Source: Bacteroidales bacterium
GTDB taxonomy: Bacteria; Bacteroidota; Bacteroidia; Bacteroidales; VadinHA17
Length of the DNA: 64,000 nt
NCBI GenBank assembly: GCA_021371855.1
Contig: JAJFVL010000017.1
Location: 1-64,000, forward strand
Direction of reading: 5' to 3'
This document shows, piece by piece, positions 27,944-37,734 of the stretch (position 1 is its first letter; every line of letters starts with the position of its first letter). The position numbers and the translations under genes were made by a program. Below the pieces are notes generated by a model that saw only the letters and a program-made list of their open reading frames with translations, did no database searches and was not told where the DNA came from.

Positions 27944-29359
27944 TTATTTCATTTTTAACTCATATAATAACTGAACCGCTTTCTCAGCCAGAATTTCACC
28001 TGAGCCTGCTCCACATCGTGCACTAACGGGTTCGTAATTTCCTTCAGCATAAGCTTTTCTATCAGGAACATAACCAATGGATCCGTTTGCCAATTCGATA
28101 ACCATAGTGTTTGTGTATGGCGATCTGCTTTTTATATACATCCCTAATTCTGTAAATATTTCCCCGGGGAGACCGACAATGGCACATTGATCACCTAAAG
28201 CTATCACTTGTACTTCTGCATCAAGAGGTTCCCCTTTTCTATCCAGCACATCTAATACCTTATAAGCATTTACCAATTCAAGAAATTTCGGAGCATCAGC
28301 TTTCCCATCCCTTGAAATAATATCCCTGGCTATCAGTAATTCATCAGGTTTAACCTCCGGAAGAGGCAGTTTTACAATTTCTCTTTTTGTTGAAATAGTA
28401 GCAATCTCAACTGGCTGCAATCGGGTATATACCTTTATTACTTCGCCGGAAAGAACAGTCCCAATTCTCTGAGCCTCATTATTGCCTTTCTGAGGTTCCT
28501 TGTTTTTTACATTTATGTGATTAATATTCCCACAACAACCCTGGGCATATAAAGTAACCATATCGTTGCCCTTGATCTTCCCAAGAATTGTTGACAGTGT
28601 GAATGGCATATCGGCAGAAATTTCCGAACCTCCCACATTATCCAGATGAACAGCAAAATTCACATAAGTTGATATAGGCTTGCTTTCCTGAGTTTCAGCA
28701 TAGAAAACAAACACTTCCGGATCGATCGGACCTGCAGGTTTAATAATTTTAGGATTCAATTTACCAGGATTCCAGCCTACGGTACCATCTGTCATAAAGA
28801 AACGACGGTTAAAGCTGATAGACTCTTCCCGGCCTATTGCAATTGATGCCCTGGCAGGAACTAAAGCTGAATTTGCCAGCTTAACACTTTCTGCAATCAG
28901 AGTTGGAAGGTCTGAAATATATTTCTTGTGGACCTCAGCCGTTTTTCCGGTTATGATGGTTCTGTCATTTTTTTTGGGAATCACAGGTCCTGTATGAGAA
29001 TGTGTTGCACTTACCATTACGTTGTCAGGACTTATGCCTACAGTTTTCCCGACAATATTCCTGACTTTAGTAACGATATCTGTAGTAACACTTATTAAGT
29101 CGCAAGAAACAAGGGCAATTTTTGATCCGTCCTTTTCAATTACAATAGCTTTGGCATACAGTTCGTCATGTACTCCTACCGCTCCGCGATCGCTATAGTA
29201 TCCCGCCAAAGGTGTTCCCAGTGGTGGGGTAATTTTAACGGCAGCTGATCCGATTTTCAGGTCACCTGCAAATACTGACTGCGTGAAAACCATTACTAAA
29301 CTTAACAGTGATATCCGGAAAGTTGTAATGGTCCAAAATTTGTGTTTAAATTGTTTCAT
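27944..29359 (-). CDS. Neutral/alkaline ceramidase-like secreted protein
   Basis: About 471 residues. A long signal (RISLLSLVMVFTQSVFAGDL) is followed by KIGSAAVKITPPLGTPLAGY, a very typical family N-terminus. The metal motif is SATHSHTGP. Where the GDxSP box is expected the sequence is GCCGNINH, so the ceramidase nucleophile is absent. The C-terminus ends GNYEPVSARCGAGSGEILAEKAVQLLYEL. The ATG at 29359 lines up with the starts of other leader-unit genes; an ATG 6 nt earlier (29365) is also possible. It is preceded by two tandem palindromic leader units. It may be a different hydrolase or a binding protein. Confidence 0.78.
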   Translation of the reverse strand: MKQFKHKFWTITTFRISLLSLVMVFTQSVFAGDLKIGSAAVKITPPLGTPLAGYYSDRGAVGVHDELYAKAIVIEKDGSKIALVSCDLISVTTDIVTKVRNIVGKTVGISPDNVMVSATHSHTGPVIPKKNDRTIITGKTAEVHKKYISDLPTLIAESVKLANSALVPARASIAIGREESISFNRRFFMTDGTVGWNPGKLNPKIIKPAGPIDPEVFVFYAETQESKPISTYVNFAVHLDNVGGSEISADMPFTLSTILGKIKGNDMVTLYAQGCCGNINHINVKNKEPQKGNNEAQRIGTVLSGEVIKVYTRLQPVEIATISTKREIVKLPLPEVKPDELLIARDIISRDGKADAPKFLELVNAYKVLDVLDRKGEPLDAEVQVIALGDQCAIVGLPGEIFTELGMYIKSRSPYTNTMVIELANGSIGYVPDRKAYAEGNYEPVSARCGAGSGEILAEKAVQLLYELKMK

Positions 29360-29387
29360 CTGCATATAATTTATTTTTAATGGTCAG

Positions 29388-29457
29388 ATGGAACCACACA
29401 TGATTGAAAATTATATTTATACGTGTTTGTGATTGCGTTCAATCATGTGGGTTTCAT
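29388..29457 (-). repeat. Palindromic leader unit 2
   Basis: Arms ATGGAACCACACATGATT (29388-29405) and AATCATGTGGGTTTCAT (29441-29457) around a TTTGTGATTGCGTT interior. It lies 28 nt before the ATG at 29359. On the sense strand it opens with ATGAAACCCACATGA, a four-codon frame. Confidence 0.75.
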
Positions 29458-29485
29458 CGGTAAATAATTTTTAATTTAAAGTTAG

Positions 29486-29591
29486 ATGGAACCTCCATGT
29501 TTTGAAAAATTATTTTCATTCTTGTTTAGCTTCGCCGAGCTCTCCCGCTAAGTCGGGATCGGTTCTGTTTTGGAAAATATGGAGGTTTCAT
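29486..29591 (-). repeat. Palindromic leader unit 3, in tandem with unit 2
   Basis: Arms ATGGAACCTCCATGTTTT (29486-29503) and AAAATATGGAGGTTTCAT (29574-29591), with the nested 33-nt insert CTTCGCCGAGCTCTCCCG... at 29530-29562. That insert differs from the one in unit 1 at only four positions. A 28-nt AT-rich linker joins it to unit 2. Confidence 0.72.
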
Positions 29592-29692
29592 AATGAATGG
29601 TTTTAGAACTTATTTAAATGTATGCGCGTAAGGAAATTTTTAAAATAATTTTTTTAAACGCAAATATTATCGCGAATATTATAAGGTAAAAT

Positions 29693-29728
29693 GCTTCCGG
29701 TTCCCACTGGATAATGGAACCCAGAAGC
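29693..29728 (-). terminator. Hairpin terminator after the ceramidase-like gene at 29734
   Basis: Stem of 13 positions with one mismatch and two G-U pairs (GCTTCTGGGTTCC / GGGAACCGGAAGC on the minus strand), followed by ATTTTACC. It starts 5 nt beyond the gene end. Confidence 0.6.
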
Positions 29729-29733
29729 TATTA

Positions 29734-31236
29734 TTATTTCGTCTCGGGAAACATTTCGTTTATAAGTTTTACCGTGCGGTCCACTAAAATCTGCCCGCCA
29801 TCCGGACCAACAATACTACTTTGTGCTACAGCACTGTATCCTCCGCCTTTGACAGCTTTTTCCGTAGGAAGGTATGACCCAGAACCCGTCAACTGGATAA
29901 CAAATGTCTGTAATGCATTGCTCTGTGCCTCTATCCTAAGCCCATAGTCGGTAAACAGTTCAAATTCATTTGTGCAGACAACCACGTCTCCAATACGCAG
30001 TACATGAACTTCAGAATCAATTGTTGCATTCTTATTGGTTTTCTGACTCTCATAACGTCTAACTACATCCCTGTTCCATGTCATACGGGCTAACTGCTGA
30101 GCGGCTGCTTTTGGATCTGCAGCAATAAGCCCTGCTGCTTTTTCCTGTTCATCTTTTGATATTTCATATTCTTTCTCTGTTATTATCCTCTTTGGCAAAG
30201 TTAGCATTTCAGCTTTGTGAACTAATTTTACATCACTATAGCGATCTTGCTCAACAGTTTCATAAACTTCCTCGACAGCCGTCACAAGGCGCCTGGTAAT
30301 TTCATCTAATCTGGTCAGATTACGAAGTTTAATCATTCTTGCCTCAGCAGCCTGACGGTACAATGGTCGGGGTGACTGATCGCCTGCGGCGCCAATCCAT
30401 CCAAGAACAACCAGGTCAGAGCCGAAGCGCTGTTTTAGTTTCTCGCGGACCGGATGATAATAGTCAGCATTAACTGCATACCGATTCTCAACTTCCTGGG
30501 CAGTGCAGGGTGCATCAATAGACATTGCAATTAATTTACCATTCCTGTTCCAAAAGAAAAGCACATTGACATCATGATCTTCAATGCCTTCCATATTCCT
30601 AAATTCAGGGGTATTGGTTTTTCCATACATCACAGCTGATCCGTCGGCATATACAGTTCTTCTCTGGTATGCAAGAGCTGCATGGCTCATTCCCCATGAA
30701 ACACTTCCGGGGCTACGATTTTTCCATGCCTTAACAATGGATTCGGATACACGTTGAACAAAAAACTCATCATATTCTTCTGGTTGCAGGACACTGTCTT
30801 TAGGAATTTCGTATCTAAACGAAGAATTTATTCCATTTTCCATTACTGGTGCTGTGTGAGTGTGAATGGCATTCAGGAAGATTTTGTTCACATCTATTTC
30901 CGGCAATTGCTTTTTCACTTCATCACGGACCGATTTAAGCACCTCTCTTGGAATTCCAACCAAGTCGCAAGAGACCATTATAGCCAGATCAAGAAAACGG
31001 TTTCCGTCTCTTGATTCCAGGGCCACAACGTTAGCTGTTAAAGGGGTCTCTATTGTCCTTGCTATTCGCAAGTGAAACTGTCCATCCAATGCGACAGGCA
31101 GTTTTGGTGTAATGTCGGCTGTTGCAACTCCAATCAGCAATTCGTCGGCAAACAAGTTTGTTGTATTGAAAAGTGCTGCAAAAATGACTGTAGAAACAAT
31201 TTTCCTCAAAGGGTTTTTTCTGTTTTCTGTTTTCAT
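29734..31236 (-). CDS. Neutral/alkaline ceramidase-like secreted protein
   Basis: 500 residues from ATG 31236 (MKTENRKNPLRKIVSTVIF); in-frame codons extend to 31284 but precede the signal peptide. The family N-terminus LIGVATADITPKLPV, then the metal motif NAIHTHTAP. GAAGDQSPRPL keeps the GDxSP serine. The C-terminal half shares HVLRIGDVVVCTNEFELFTD and VGPDGGQILVDRTVKLINE with the proteins at 18510 and 33492, forming one subgroup. It lies in a minus-strand run after the clan GH-A hydrolase (80 nt gap). Probably periplasmic; amide or ester hydrolysis is inferred from family only. Confidence 0.8.
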   Translation of the reverse strand: MKTENRKNPLRKIVSTVIFAALFNTTNLFADELLIGVATADITPKLPVALDGQFHLRIARTIETPLTANVVALESRDGNRFLDLAIMVSCDLVGIPREVLKSVRDEVKKQLPEIDVNKIFLNAIHTHTAPVMENGINSSFRYEIPKDSVLQPEEYDEFFVQRVSESIVKAWKNRSPGSVSWGMSHAALAYQRRTVYADGSAVMYGKTNTPEFRNMEGIEDHDVNVLFFWNRNGKLIAMSIDAPCTAQEVENRYAVNADYYHPVREKLKQRFGSDLVVLGWIGAAGDQSPRPLYRQAAEARMIKLRNLTRLDEITRRLVTAVEEVYETVEQDRYSDVKLVHKAEMLTLPKRIITEKEYEISKDEQEKAAGLIAADPKAAAQQLARMTWNRDVVRRYESQKTNKNATIDSEVHVLRIGDVVVCTNEFELFTDYGLRIEAQSNALQTFVIQLTGSGSYLPTEKAVKGGGYSAVAQSSIVGPDGGQILVDRTVKLINEMFPETK

Positions 31237-31316
31237 ATGAATACTAATTTTAAGTATAAAACCATTTTTGTTTATTTTAAACAAATAGCTGAAATTCCAT
31301 TGTTTTCAATACAATC

Positions 31317-33455
31317 TCATAAACTTTGTATCAAATAGTACATTGACTGATACGCCTTCCCTATTTCAAACCTGAATATTCCATCTTTATATTCAGATGG
31401 TATATAACCGGTTATGAATCCCTGAGGATTAATTGCCATCACACGCAGGTTGCTTTTATCAGTGGTTATCTCAATAGCGGCTTCAATTATCTCAACCTGT
31501 ATTGGACCTTCTCCGACGTCCAACTGTTTTGTGTGATCCGCATTGTACTTACTGTTAGTATTATCAGCCCTGCCTACCGCTGTTAAAAGCATGTTTGTTG
31601 AACTCTTTATCGGTTCATTAGTTAATGTGCTTAATGCAACCGTCGCAAAATCAGTCTTTACATTAATTTTTAAATTAGTTAATGTCATTTCACCTTCTTT
31701 TCCCACAAGGCCATAAATTGCTTTTGTGTTAGGTGTATCTATCCAACCAATTTTCTTTTTTAAATTCCTGTAAAGTTCTTTTGTATCTGATAATACCTCA
31801 CCCTTTTCTACATCAACTACTGCTTTGTCGGGGCTTACTACCACACCTTTGGCTGTTACTCCGGGTAAAACCATCTCAACACGATTTTGTTCTGCAGTAA
31901 GTTGCAGAGCTTTAATCCCTGGAGATACTGAAAGATCATCCACTTTTATGGCTACTGTTTTGCCGGCAGGTTTTATATCACCTCTGCGGAACAAAAGAGC
32001 TGCATGATAAAACAGGCCAAATTTTGCAGGATCGTTGAATGTATCGAATACTCCACCTCTGTAGAAAACACCTCCTATTGCATCGGAAGTTATTGGTTTC
32101 CCAATCATGTCTATATTCTCATCTCTCGAATATCTATATGTATGTATGGCAAACCCTCCCCATCCCTGGAATGCACCTACAGATGCCATTAACAAAGAAC
32201 TCTCTGCTCTCCATTCATTAGGCCATGGGTTATCCCACTCAGAAACAAAAAATGGTTTGTCTGCCACCCTGTTAAAAGCCAGACCTGGTAACATGTTATT
32301 AACACTACCTGTCATTTGGTCATTCTGAAACTTTTTATCATCAGCTTTCCAACTCCAACTATACCAATAAGCATGGCTATCTGTATGATTTGTTACCATC
32401 TGTGAAGAAAGATGTGAGCCGTTTCTGCTCCAGTTGGTTCCTGTTATAGGGATCTTTACTCCTGTTTCTCTCATGTGCTGTATCATCTCTGTATAATAAT
32501 CCTTTGTTACGTCTACAAAAAACTCCAGCATTGTTTTGTCTGACTTGGTGAAGTCTACCTTATCCCTGGCAATCTTTACTTTTTTCCCCTCTGCCCATTT
32601 TCTATACATCCCTTCCAGTTCAGTTCTGTAAGGTTCGAGTGTTACCTTCTGTGTAAACAAATCACACTCATTGGTTACCTCTACAAGTACTATTGCAGGA
32701 TCATCCTTGTAAGCCAATCCGGTGTAGGGATTTATATGTGTCCATAAATCATAATTAAACTTCTTCTGAAGTTCTATAAGTCTCCTGTTATAGGTACTAT
32801 ATGGTTTTGCCGCATCGCCAAGCTTATCAGCCGCTTCTACTCCATCTCCTGTTTTAAACCTCCTGTATGTTAACAGGTCCATGTGTATATATGTACCTTC
32901 CTGCTTCAGACAATATATAAGATAATCAAGCCTGTCAATGCTGACAGGATCAAAACTCATGGTGTTTACTTTGTTTTCACCTTTTGTAAACTGGAATATA
33001 TTTGGTGTAGACCATTCTGCGTCCAACTGGTGAAATCTTACAATGTTCACTCCTATCTTTGCCAACCTCTTTGCAACTTTCGCACTATGCTCATGCGATG
33101 GAAAACTTTGGGCGCTATTAAAGCAGGTACCCCAAAACCTTGCTGCCGTGCCGTCTTCAAAAACAAACTTATCTCCATCAACCTTCAAAAAACCATGTTT
33201 GCCTGCCGGTTTTTCCTTTGCATATATAAAGGACAAATCTATTGGCATATCATCCCACGGAAGGGTATACGGTATGGTCTTTCTAATAGTATCTCCTCGT
33301 TCAGCCATATCCCGATTTGAATAAATGGTGTTTCCTTTGGCATTTAATTGAAATCCCATCAGTAATATAAGAATAATATAAAATCCTTTCTTAGTGTAAA
33401 GGCTTTTCACATTTTCATTCTTCTTAATTTCAGTAAAACAAGATTCTTTAATCAT
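31317..33455 (-). CDS. Clan GH-A glycoside hydrolase (cellulase-like TIM barrel), exported
   Basis: 712 residues with an N-terminal signal (GFYIILILLMGFQLNAKG). The (beta/alpha)8 barrel begins at GDKFVFEDGTAARFWGTCFN (about 95). The two clan GH-A acids are visible: the acid/base in VLVEVTNECD (about 262) and the nucleophile in KPFFVSEWDNPWP (about 408). A C-terminal beta domain follows from about 520. The exact family is not certain (GH5-like or a GH42-related group). It sits 36 nt after the ceramidase-like gene at 33492, between two members of that family, so the three are probably one transcript. Confidence 0.78.
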   Translation of the reverse strand: MIKESCFTEIKKNENVKSLYTKKGFYIILILLMGFQLNAKGNTIYSNRDMAERGDTIRKTIPYTLPWDDMPIDLSFIYAKEKPAGKHGFLKVDGDKFVFEDGTAARFWGTCFNSAQSFPSHEHSAKVAKRLAKIGVNIVRFHQLDAEWSTPNIFQFTKGENKVNTMSFDPVSIDRLDYLIYCLKQEGTYIHMDLLTYRRFKTGDGVEAADKLGDAAKPYSTYNRRLIELQKKFNYDLWTHINPYTGLAYKDDPAIVLVEVTNECDLFTQKVTLEPYRTELEGMYRKWAEGKKVKIARDKVDFTKSDKTMLEFFVDVTKDYYTEMIQHMRETGVKIPITGTNWSRNGSHLSSQMVTNHTDSHAYWYSWSWKADDKKFQNDQMTGSVNNMLPGLAFNRVADKPFFVSEWDNPWPNEWRAESSLLMASVGAFQGWGGFAIHTYRYSRDENIDMIGKPITSDAIGGVFYRGGVFDTFNDPAKFGLFYHAALLFRRGDIKPAGKTVAIKVDDLSVSPGIKALQLTAEQNRVEMVLPGVTAKGVVVSPDKAVVDVEKGEVLSDTKELYRNLKKKIGWIDTPNTKAIYGLVGKEGEMTLTNLKINVKTDFATVALSTLTNEPIKSSTNMLLTAVGRADNTNSKYNADHTKQLDVGEGPIQVEIIEAAIEITTDKSNLRVMAINPQGFITGYIPSEYKDGIFRFEIGKAYQSMYYLIQSL

Positions 33456-33491
33456 AGCCTTTTTGTTTTATTATTTAATTATTCCAGAATT

Positions 33492-35135
33492 TTATTTATC
33501 TGTAGCTCCTTTTAGATTTTCATTTTTTTGCCATACAGTATTTATCATTTCCAGTGTCTTTTCAACAAGTTCCTGCCCTCCTTCAGGCCCCATCAGAGTG
33601 CTTGCAGGTACAGATCCGTATGAACCTCCGGTAATCGACCGGGATGGAGGAAGATAAGAACCACTACCGGTAAGCTGTACCAAAAATGTCTGAACTGCAG
33701 GGCTGCGTCCTTTAATCCTCATGCCATAGTCGAGGTAAAGTTCAAAAGGATTGGTTGCAATTACTATATCCCCTATTCTCAGAACATGAACCTCAATTGG
33801 CATTTTAGGTTGCTTTTTTTCCAATTCATAACGATCCTTTACACTGTAACCTCTCCTCATTTTTGTATAAGTGCTTGTAATATTCGTATACCATCTTGGT
33901 TTATCTTTAATTGCAGGATTGTCTTTTATTTCCTGCAGTTGTTTCTCATATTGTTTTTTAAATTCTTCACCTTCTTTAAGTGCATTATTAACATCTTCGA
34001 CACCAACGAGTCTCCTTGAAAGTTCAATCTTTTCCATCCGATGAACAAAATATGGGTTCCATTCAATATTGTTTTTCATGTATGGAAAAACAGAAGTTAC
34101 TGCATCAGCAATTCGTATTGCTATCTGTTTTCTGAGTCCAATAGTACGGTCGCCTGTTTTGATACTGTCAGGAAACATTAACCGCTGCATACGCTCTTCC
34201 CCTTTTTCACCTATCATTATATGTGGTGATTGATCTCCTGCAGCACTGCATTGGGGTAAAATATAAATATCTTTACCAAGTCTGTTACGAATCTCTAGTC
34301 GCGTTTCGTGCCAATAATCCGCGCTGATCTGGTATAAACCCTCAGTAACCTGCGAAGAAGCCGCTAAATTTATTACAACTCCTGTCAGTTTCTTGTTTTT
34401 ATCCCAGGTATAAAGCAAATTAACTGAATGATCTTCACATCCTTCCAAATTACCAAATTCCGGAGTGTTGGTTTTTCCGTACATAACCGACTTTCCTGAA
34501 AGATCAACTGCCAATCGATTATGGCCGACAACAGCCTGACCCAACCCGAAACTTATACCTCCTGGTTTGCGGCTCTTCCATGCCTGTTCGGCAGCCTTTG
34601 CAATACGTTCAGAAATATATTTCTGGCAGTCGTATGGAGACATTGCGTCAAGTTCAACTCCATAAATGTTTTTCGAATCTTTTTCTGAACTGCAATACGG
34701 AGCAGTATGTGTATGTGTTGCATTTAAAATAACCTGTTCAGGTTTAAGCTCAGGCAACGACTCTTTCAACAGATTTCTGACATTATCCCGCAGGTTTTCA
34801 TCATATTCATTTCGAGTACCATCACTAATAGAAACCAGATCACAGCTTATCATTATTACCTTTTCTGAAGACGGCTCTGCGCCAGACTCTATTGCTAAAG
34901 CTGTTGCCGTGATCGGATCCAGGACACCTTCCGAAACACGGGCAGGAAATTGACCCGCAACAAGAACAGGTTTATCGGGAGTTATATCCACCGACGCCCA
35001 TCCTATATAAAAACTACCCGTTTTATCTTCCTTGCTTCCTCCTTTTGCTCCTTTGTTGCCGGTACAACAATTAAAAAATAAGGTCAGAAGACAGAAACCC
35101 ACTAAAATCGAAATTTGAATTCTCAAACTTTTCAT
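33492..35135 (-). CDS. Neutral/alkaline ceramidase-like lipoprotein
   Basis: 547 residues. The signal region (ISILVGFCLLTLFFNCCTG) ends at a cysteine pair, so it is probably a lipoprotein, though the lipobox is unusual. Next comes YIGWASVDITPDKPVLVAGQ. The metal motif NATHTHTAP and SAAGDQSPHIM (GDxSP serine kept) are both present. The C-terminus HVLRIGDIVIATNPFELYLD...GSGSYLPPSRSITGGSYG matches the 18510/29734 subgroup. First gene of a minus-strand trio with the GH-A hydrolase and a sister ceramidase-like gene. Function inferred from family. Confidence 0.8.
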   Translation of the reverse strand: MKSLRIQISILVGFCLLTLFFNCCTGNKGAKGGSKEDKTGSFYIGWASVDITPDKPVLVAGQFPARVSEGVLDPITATALAIESGAEPSSEKVIMISCDLVSISDGTRNEYDENLRDNVRNLLKESLPELKPEQVILNATHTHTAPYCSSEKDSKNIYGVELDAMSPYDCQKYISERIAKAAEQAWKSRKPGGISFGLGQAVVGHNRLAVDLSGKSVMYGKTNTPEFGNLEGCEDHSVNLLYTWDKNKKLTGVVINLAASSQVTEGLYQISADYWHETRLEIRNRLGKDIYILPQCSAAGDQSPHIMIGEKGEERMQRLMFPDSIKTGDRTIGLRKQIAIRIADAVTSVFPYMKNNIEWNPYFVHRMEKIELSRRLVGVEDVNNALKEGEEFKKQYEKQLQEIKDNPAIKDKPRWYTNITSTYTKMRRGYSVKDRYELEKKQPKMPIEVHVLRIGDIVIATNPFELYLDYGMRIKGRSPAVQTFLVQLTGSGSYLPPSRSITGGSYGSVPASTLMGPEGGQELVEKTLEMINTVWQKNENLKGATDK

Positions 35136-35231
35136 AATCTTTTTATTTAATTATTAACTATCAAATAACTTCTTCTTGCAACTAGTCAAACTCTAATTTT
35201 TTTTATTAATCTAAATAAAGGATTGAAGGTT

Positions 35232-37607
35232 TCATTTTTTAGTTATTATGAAAGTATCTCTTAACCTTATGTCCTCTGCAGATGCTCCAACCATAATTTC
35301 AAACTCTCCCGGTTCAATTACATAATTCATATCTTTATTCCAGAGGCCGAGTTCTTTGCATGGAATTGCAAAATTCAGAGTTGCTGTTTCATTTGGATTG
35401 ACTTTTTCTTTTCTAAACCCTTTCAGTACTTTTACCGGGGTTGTTACTGAACTGATCTTGTCATTTATATAGACCTGAACCACCTCTTTCCCAGCTACAG
35501 CTCCGGTATTTTTAATCTTTACCGATAATTTAACCGTATCAGTCTCTATCAATTCGTTCTGGGCTATTTTTAAATCGGAATATTCAAATTGAGTATAACT
35601 TAATCCAAAACCAAAAGGGAACAATGGATCAGTAGAGGAAAACACATAATCTCTTCCGGGCTTTACTGGTGTACCCGGGTTGTGATAATATCCTCTTCCA
35701 GAAGGTTTATAATTATAAAATACCGGGACATGACCAACACTTTGAGGAACGGAAACCGTAAGTTTTCCTGAAGGTACCACCTCTCCAAATAATATTCGTG
35801 CAACAGCATTTCCTCCCTCTTCTCCGGGATACCATGCCTCGAGTATCGCAGGAATATGTTCTTTCTCCCATTTAATACTATAAGCCCTACCGTGAACCAT
35901 TATCAGTACAATTGGCTTGCCTGTTTTATATATGGCTTGAATTAAATCGGATTGAATGCCCGGAGGTATCAGCTCAGACCTGTCATATCCTTCTCCGCAG
36001 GTTGGATAAGCTCCTTCTTTTGCTAATTCTCCCCATCCAAGTCCCGACAAAGACATGCTTGTCCCACCAATTACCAATATTACCACATCACTTTTTTCTG
36101 CTGCGTTAACCGCTTCTTTAAATCCGCTATTGTCCAGATCTGTAATACCACATCCCTTTGCATAATTTACAGTAATCTTATTTTTTGCTATATTTTTTAT
36201 CCCTTCGAGAATGGTAACACCCGAAGAATTGTCTTTCGATATGCTGTAATCTCCGTATTGCACCTGGTTGGCATTTGGGCCGATTACGGCAATTGATTTC
36301 AAACCAGAAATTTTAAGAGGCAACAAATTATCCTGGTTCTTAAGTAATATTATTGATTCTTCTGCTATTTCAAGTGCCAGTTTAACCGATTCTTCACTGT
36401 GAACAAGCTTTGATACCTTTTTAGGAGCTATGTACGGTTTATCAAACAAACCTGCCATGAATTTTACCGTAAGAATATGTTTTACTGCTTCATCAACCAA
36501 TGCAGCAATTTCTTTGTCTTGTTTTGCTAAATTGACCAATTCTGAATAAGCCCAATTACTACCCTCCTGGTCAACGCCGGCCTTTAAGGCAACTTTAGCA
36601 GTTTCAGCTTTAGTGGCAGTAATCTTGTGCAAATTCTGTAACATACTTACTGCGCCGTAATCAGCAAATACATACCCTTTGAAACCAAATTCTTTTCGCA
36701 GGACATCACGAAGCAGATATTCGTTTGCGTGCGTCGGTATACCGTTTACCTCATTATAAGAAGGCATAATCGATAAGACATTGGCTTCTCTTACCGCTTT
36801 TTCAAAGGGATATAAGTATAAACTTCTGAAATCTCTTGGTCCCACTTCTACCGGTGCTATGTTTACACCTGCAACTGGAGTACTATATCCAACATAATGT
36901 TTTGCCGTTCCAATTAAATGGTTTTCCGGAATATAATCTTTAGTGATTTTCGGATCACCCTGCAACCCTATTACGAAAGCTTTCCCCATTTCAGCAACAA
37001 GGTATGGATCTTCTCCAAAACACTCTTCGACCCTTCCATATCGTGGATCTCTTGCAAGATCAAACAGGGGAGAGAAGGCCTGATCACAACCAGCTATGCT
37101 ACCTTCATATGCAATAACCTCTGCCATTCTTCGGATCAATTCCGGGTTCCAGGTACTTCCCTGTCCGATTGTCTGTGGAAAATTAGTTGCACCATATGCC
37201 AATATTCCATGCATACCACTCAGCTCTACCTGAATTGCAGGAATGCCTAATCTTGTATTTTTTCTAAGATATTGATCTGCTGCTTCTGAATATTTTGCAA
37301 CACCATCAATATCAATACGCGGAGGATCCAAACATCCAATACTCTGTCCTTTAAATAACGACTCTAAAGATTCTTTGGTAACATTTCCCTTCTCATCCTG
37401 TTTTAAATTTTCAAGAGTAAGCTTTAGCATCTGGTTAACTTTCTCTTCAATAGTCATCCGTTGAATTAAATCATTTACCCGATCCTCTATCCTTAGTTCC
37501 GGATTTTTATAAGGCAATGTCTGTCCCTGTAAACTTCCAGATAATAAGACTGTTAATAAGGGTAACAGAACTAATATTCTTATTGTTCTTTTTTTTCTTA
37601 ATCCCAT
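35232..37607 (-). CDS. GH3 beta-glucosidase/beta-xylosidase-like glycoside hydrolase
   Basis: 791 residues, exported (LLPLLTVLLSGSLQGQ). N-terminal TIM barrel from YKNPELRIEDRVNDLIQRMT. The nucleophile aspartate is in GFKGYVFADYGAVSM (about 315). The (alpha/beta)6 domain has SIAVIGPNANQVQYGDYS and VVILVIGGTSMSLSG. A fibronectin-III-like C-terminus carries GKEVVQVYINDKISSV. It cleaves beta-linked terminal glucose or xylose, or related sugars, from oligosaccharides. It lies 96 nt before the trio that begins at 35135. Confidence 0.93.
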   Translation of the reverse strand: MGLRKKRTIRILVLLPLLTVLLSGSLQGQTLPYKNPELRIEDRVNDLIQRMTIEEKVNQMLKLTLENLKQDEKGNVTKESLESLFKGQSIGCLDPPRIDIDGVAKYSEAADQYLRKNTRLGIPAIQVELSGMHGILAYGATNFPQTIGQGSTWNPELIRRMAEVIAYEGSIAGCDQAFSPLFDLARDPRYGRVEECFGEDPYLVAEMGKAFVIGLQGDPKITKDYIPENHLIGTAKHYVGYSTPVAGVNIAPVEVGPRDFRSLYLYPFEKAVREANVLSIMPSYNEVNGIPTHANEYLLRDVLRKEFGFKGYVFADYGAVSMLQNLHKITATKAETAKVALKAGVDQEGSNWAYSELVNLAKQDKEIAALVDEAVKHILTVKFMAGLFDKPYIAPKKVSKLVHSEESVKLALEIAEESIILLKNQDNLLPLKISGLKSIAVIGPNANQVQYGDYSISKDNSSGVTILEGIKNIAKNKITVNYAKGCGITDLDNSGFKEAVNAAEKSDVVILVIGGTSMSLSGLGWGELAKEGAYPTCGEGYDRSELIPPGIQSDLIQAIYKTGKPIVLIMVHGRAYSIKWEKEHIPAILEAWYPGEEGGNAVARILFGEVVPSGKLTVSVPQSVGHVPVFYNYKPSGRGYYHNPGTPVKPGRDYVFSSTDPLFPFGFGLSYTQFEYSDLKIAQNELIETDTVKLSVKIKNTGAVAGKEVVQVYINDKISSVTTPVKVLKGFRKEKVNPNETATLNFAIPCKELGLWNKDMNYVIEPGEFEIMVGASAEDIRLRDTFIITKK

Positions 37608-37687
37608 ATATTCGATTTTAAGTATGTTAATAATTCATTTTTTTCATAGTTATTTATTTCTACCTTGACAGGTTAATGAAGTTATTA

Positions 37688-37734
37688 TTTTTCAGCTTTT
37701 TTTACCCCGACCAAAAGGGTGAAAAGCTGAAAAA
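37688..37734 (-). terminator. Hairpin between GH51 and GH3 genes
   Basis: A perfect 13-bp inverted repeat TTTTTCAGCTTTT / AAAAGCTGAAAAA (37688-37700, 37722-37734), with CCC/GGG able to extend it inside the loop. It lies 140 nt past the GH51 stop, so it could terminate that transcript or attenuate into GH3. The remaining intergenic sequence (37608-37873) shows nothing else. Confidence 0.55.
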
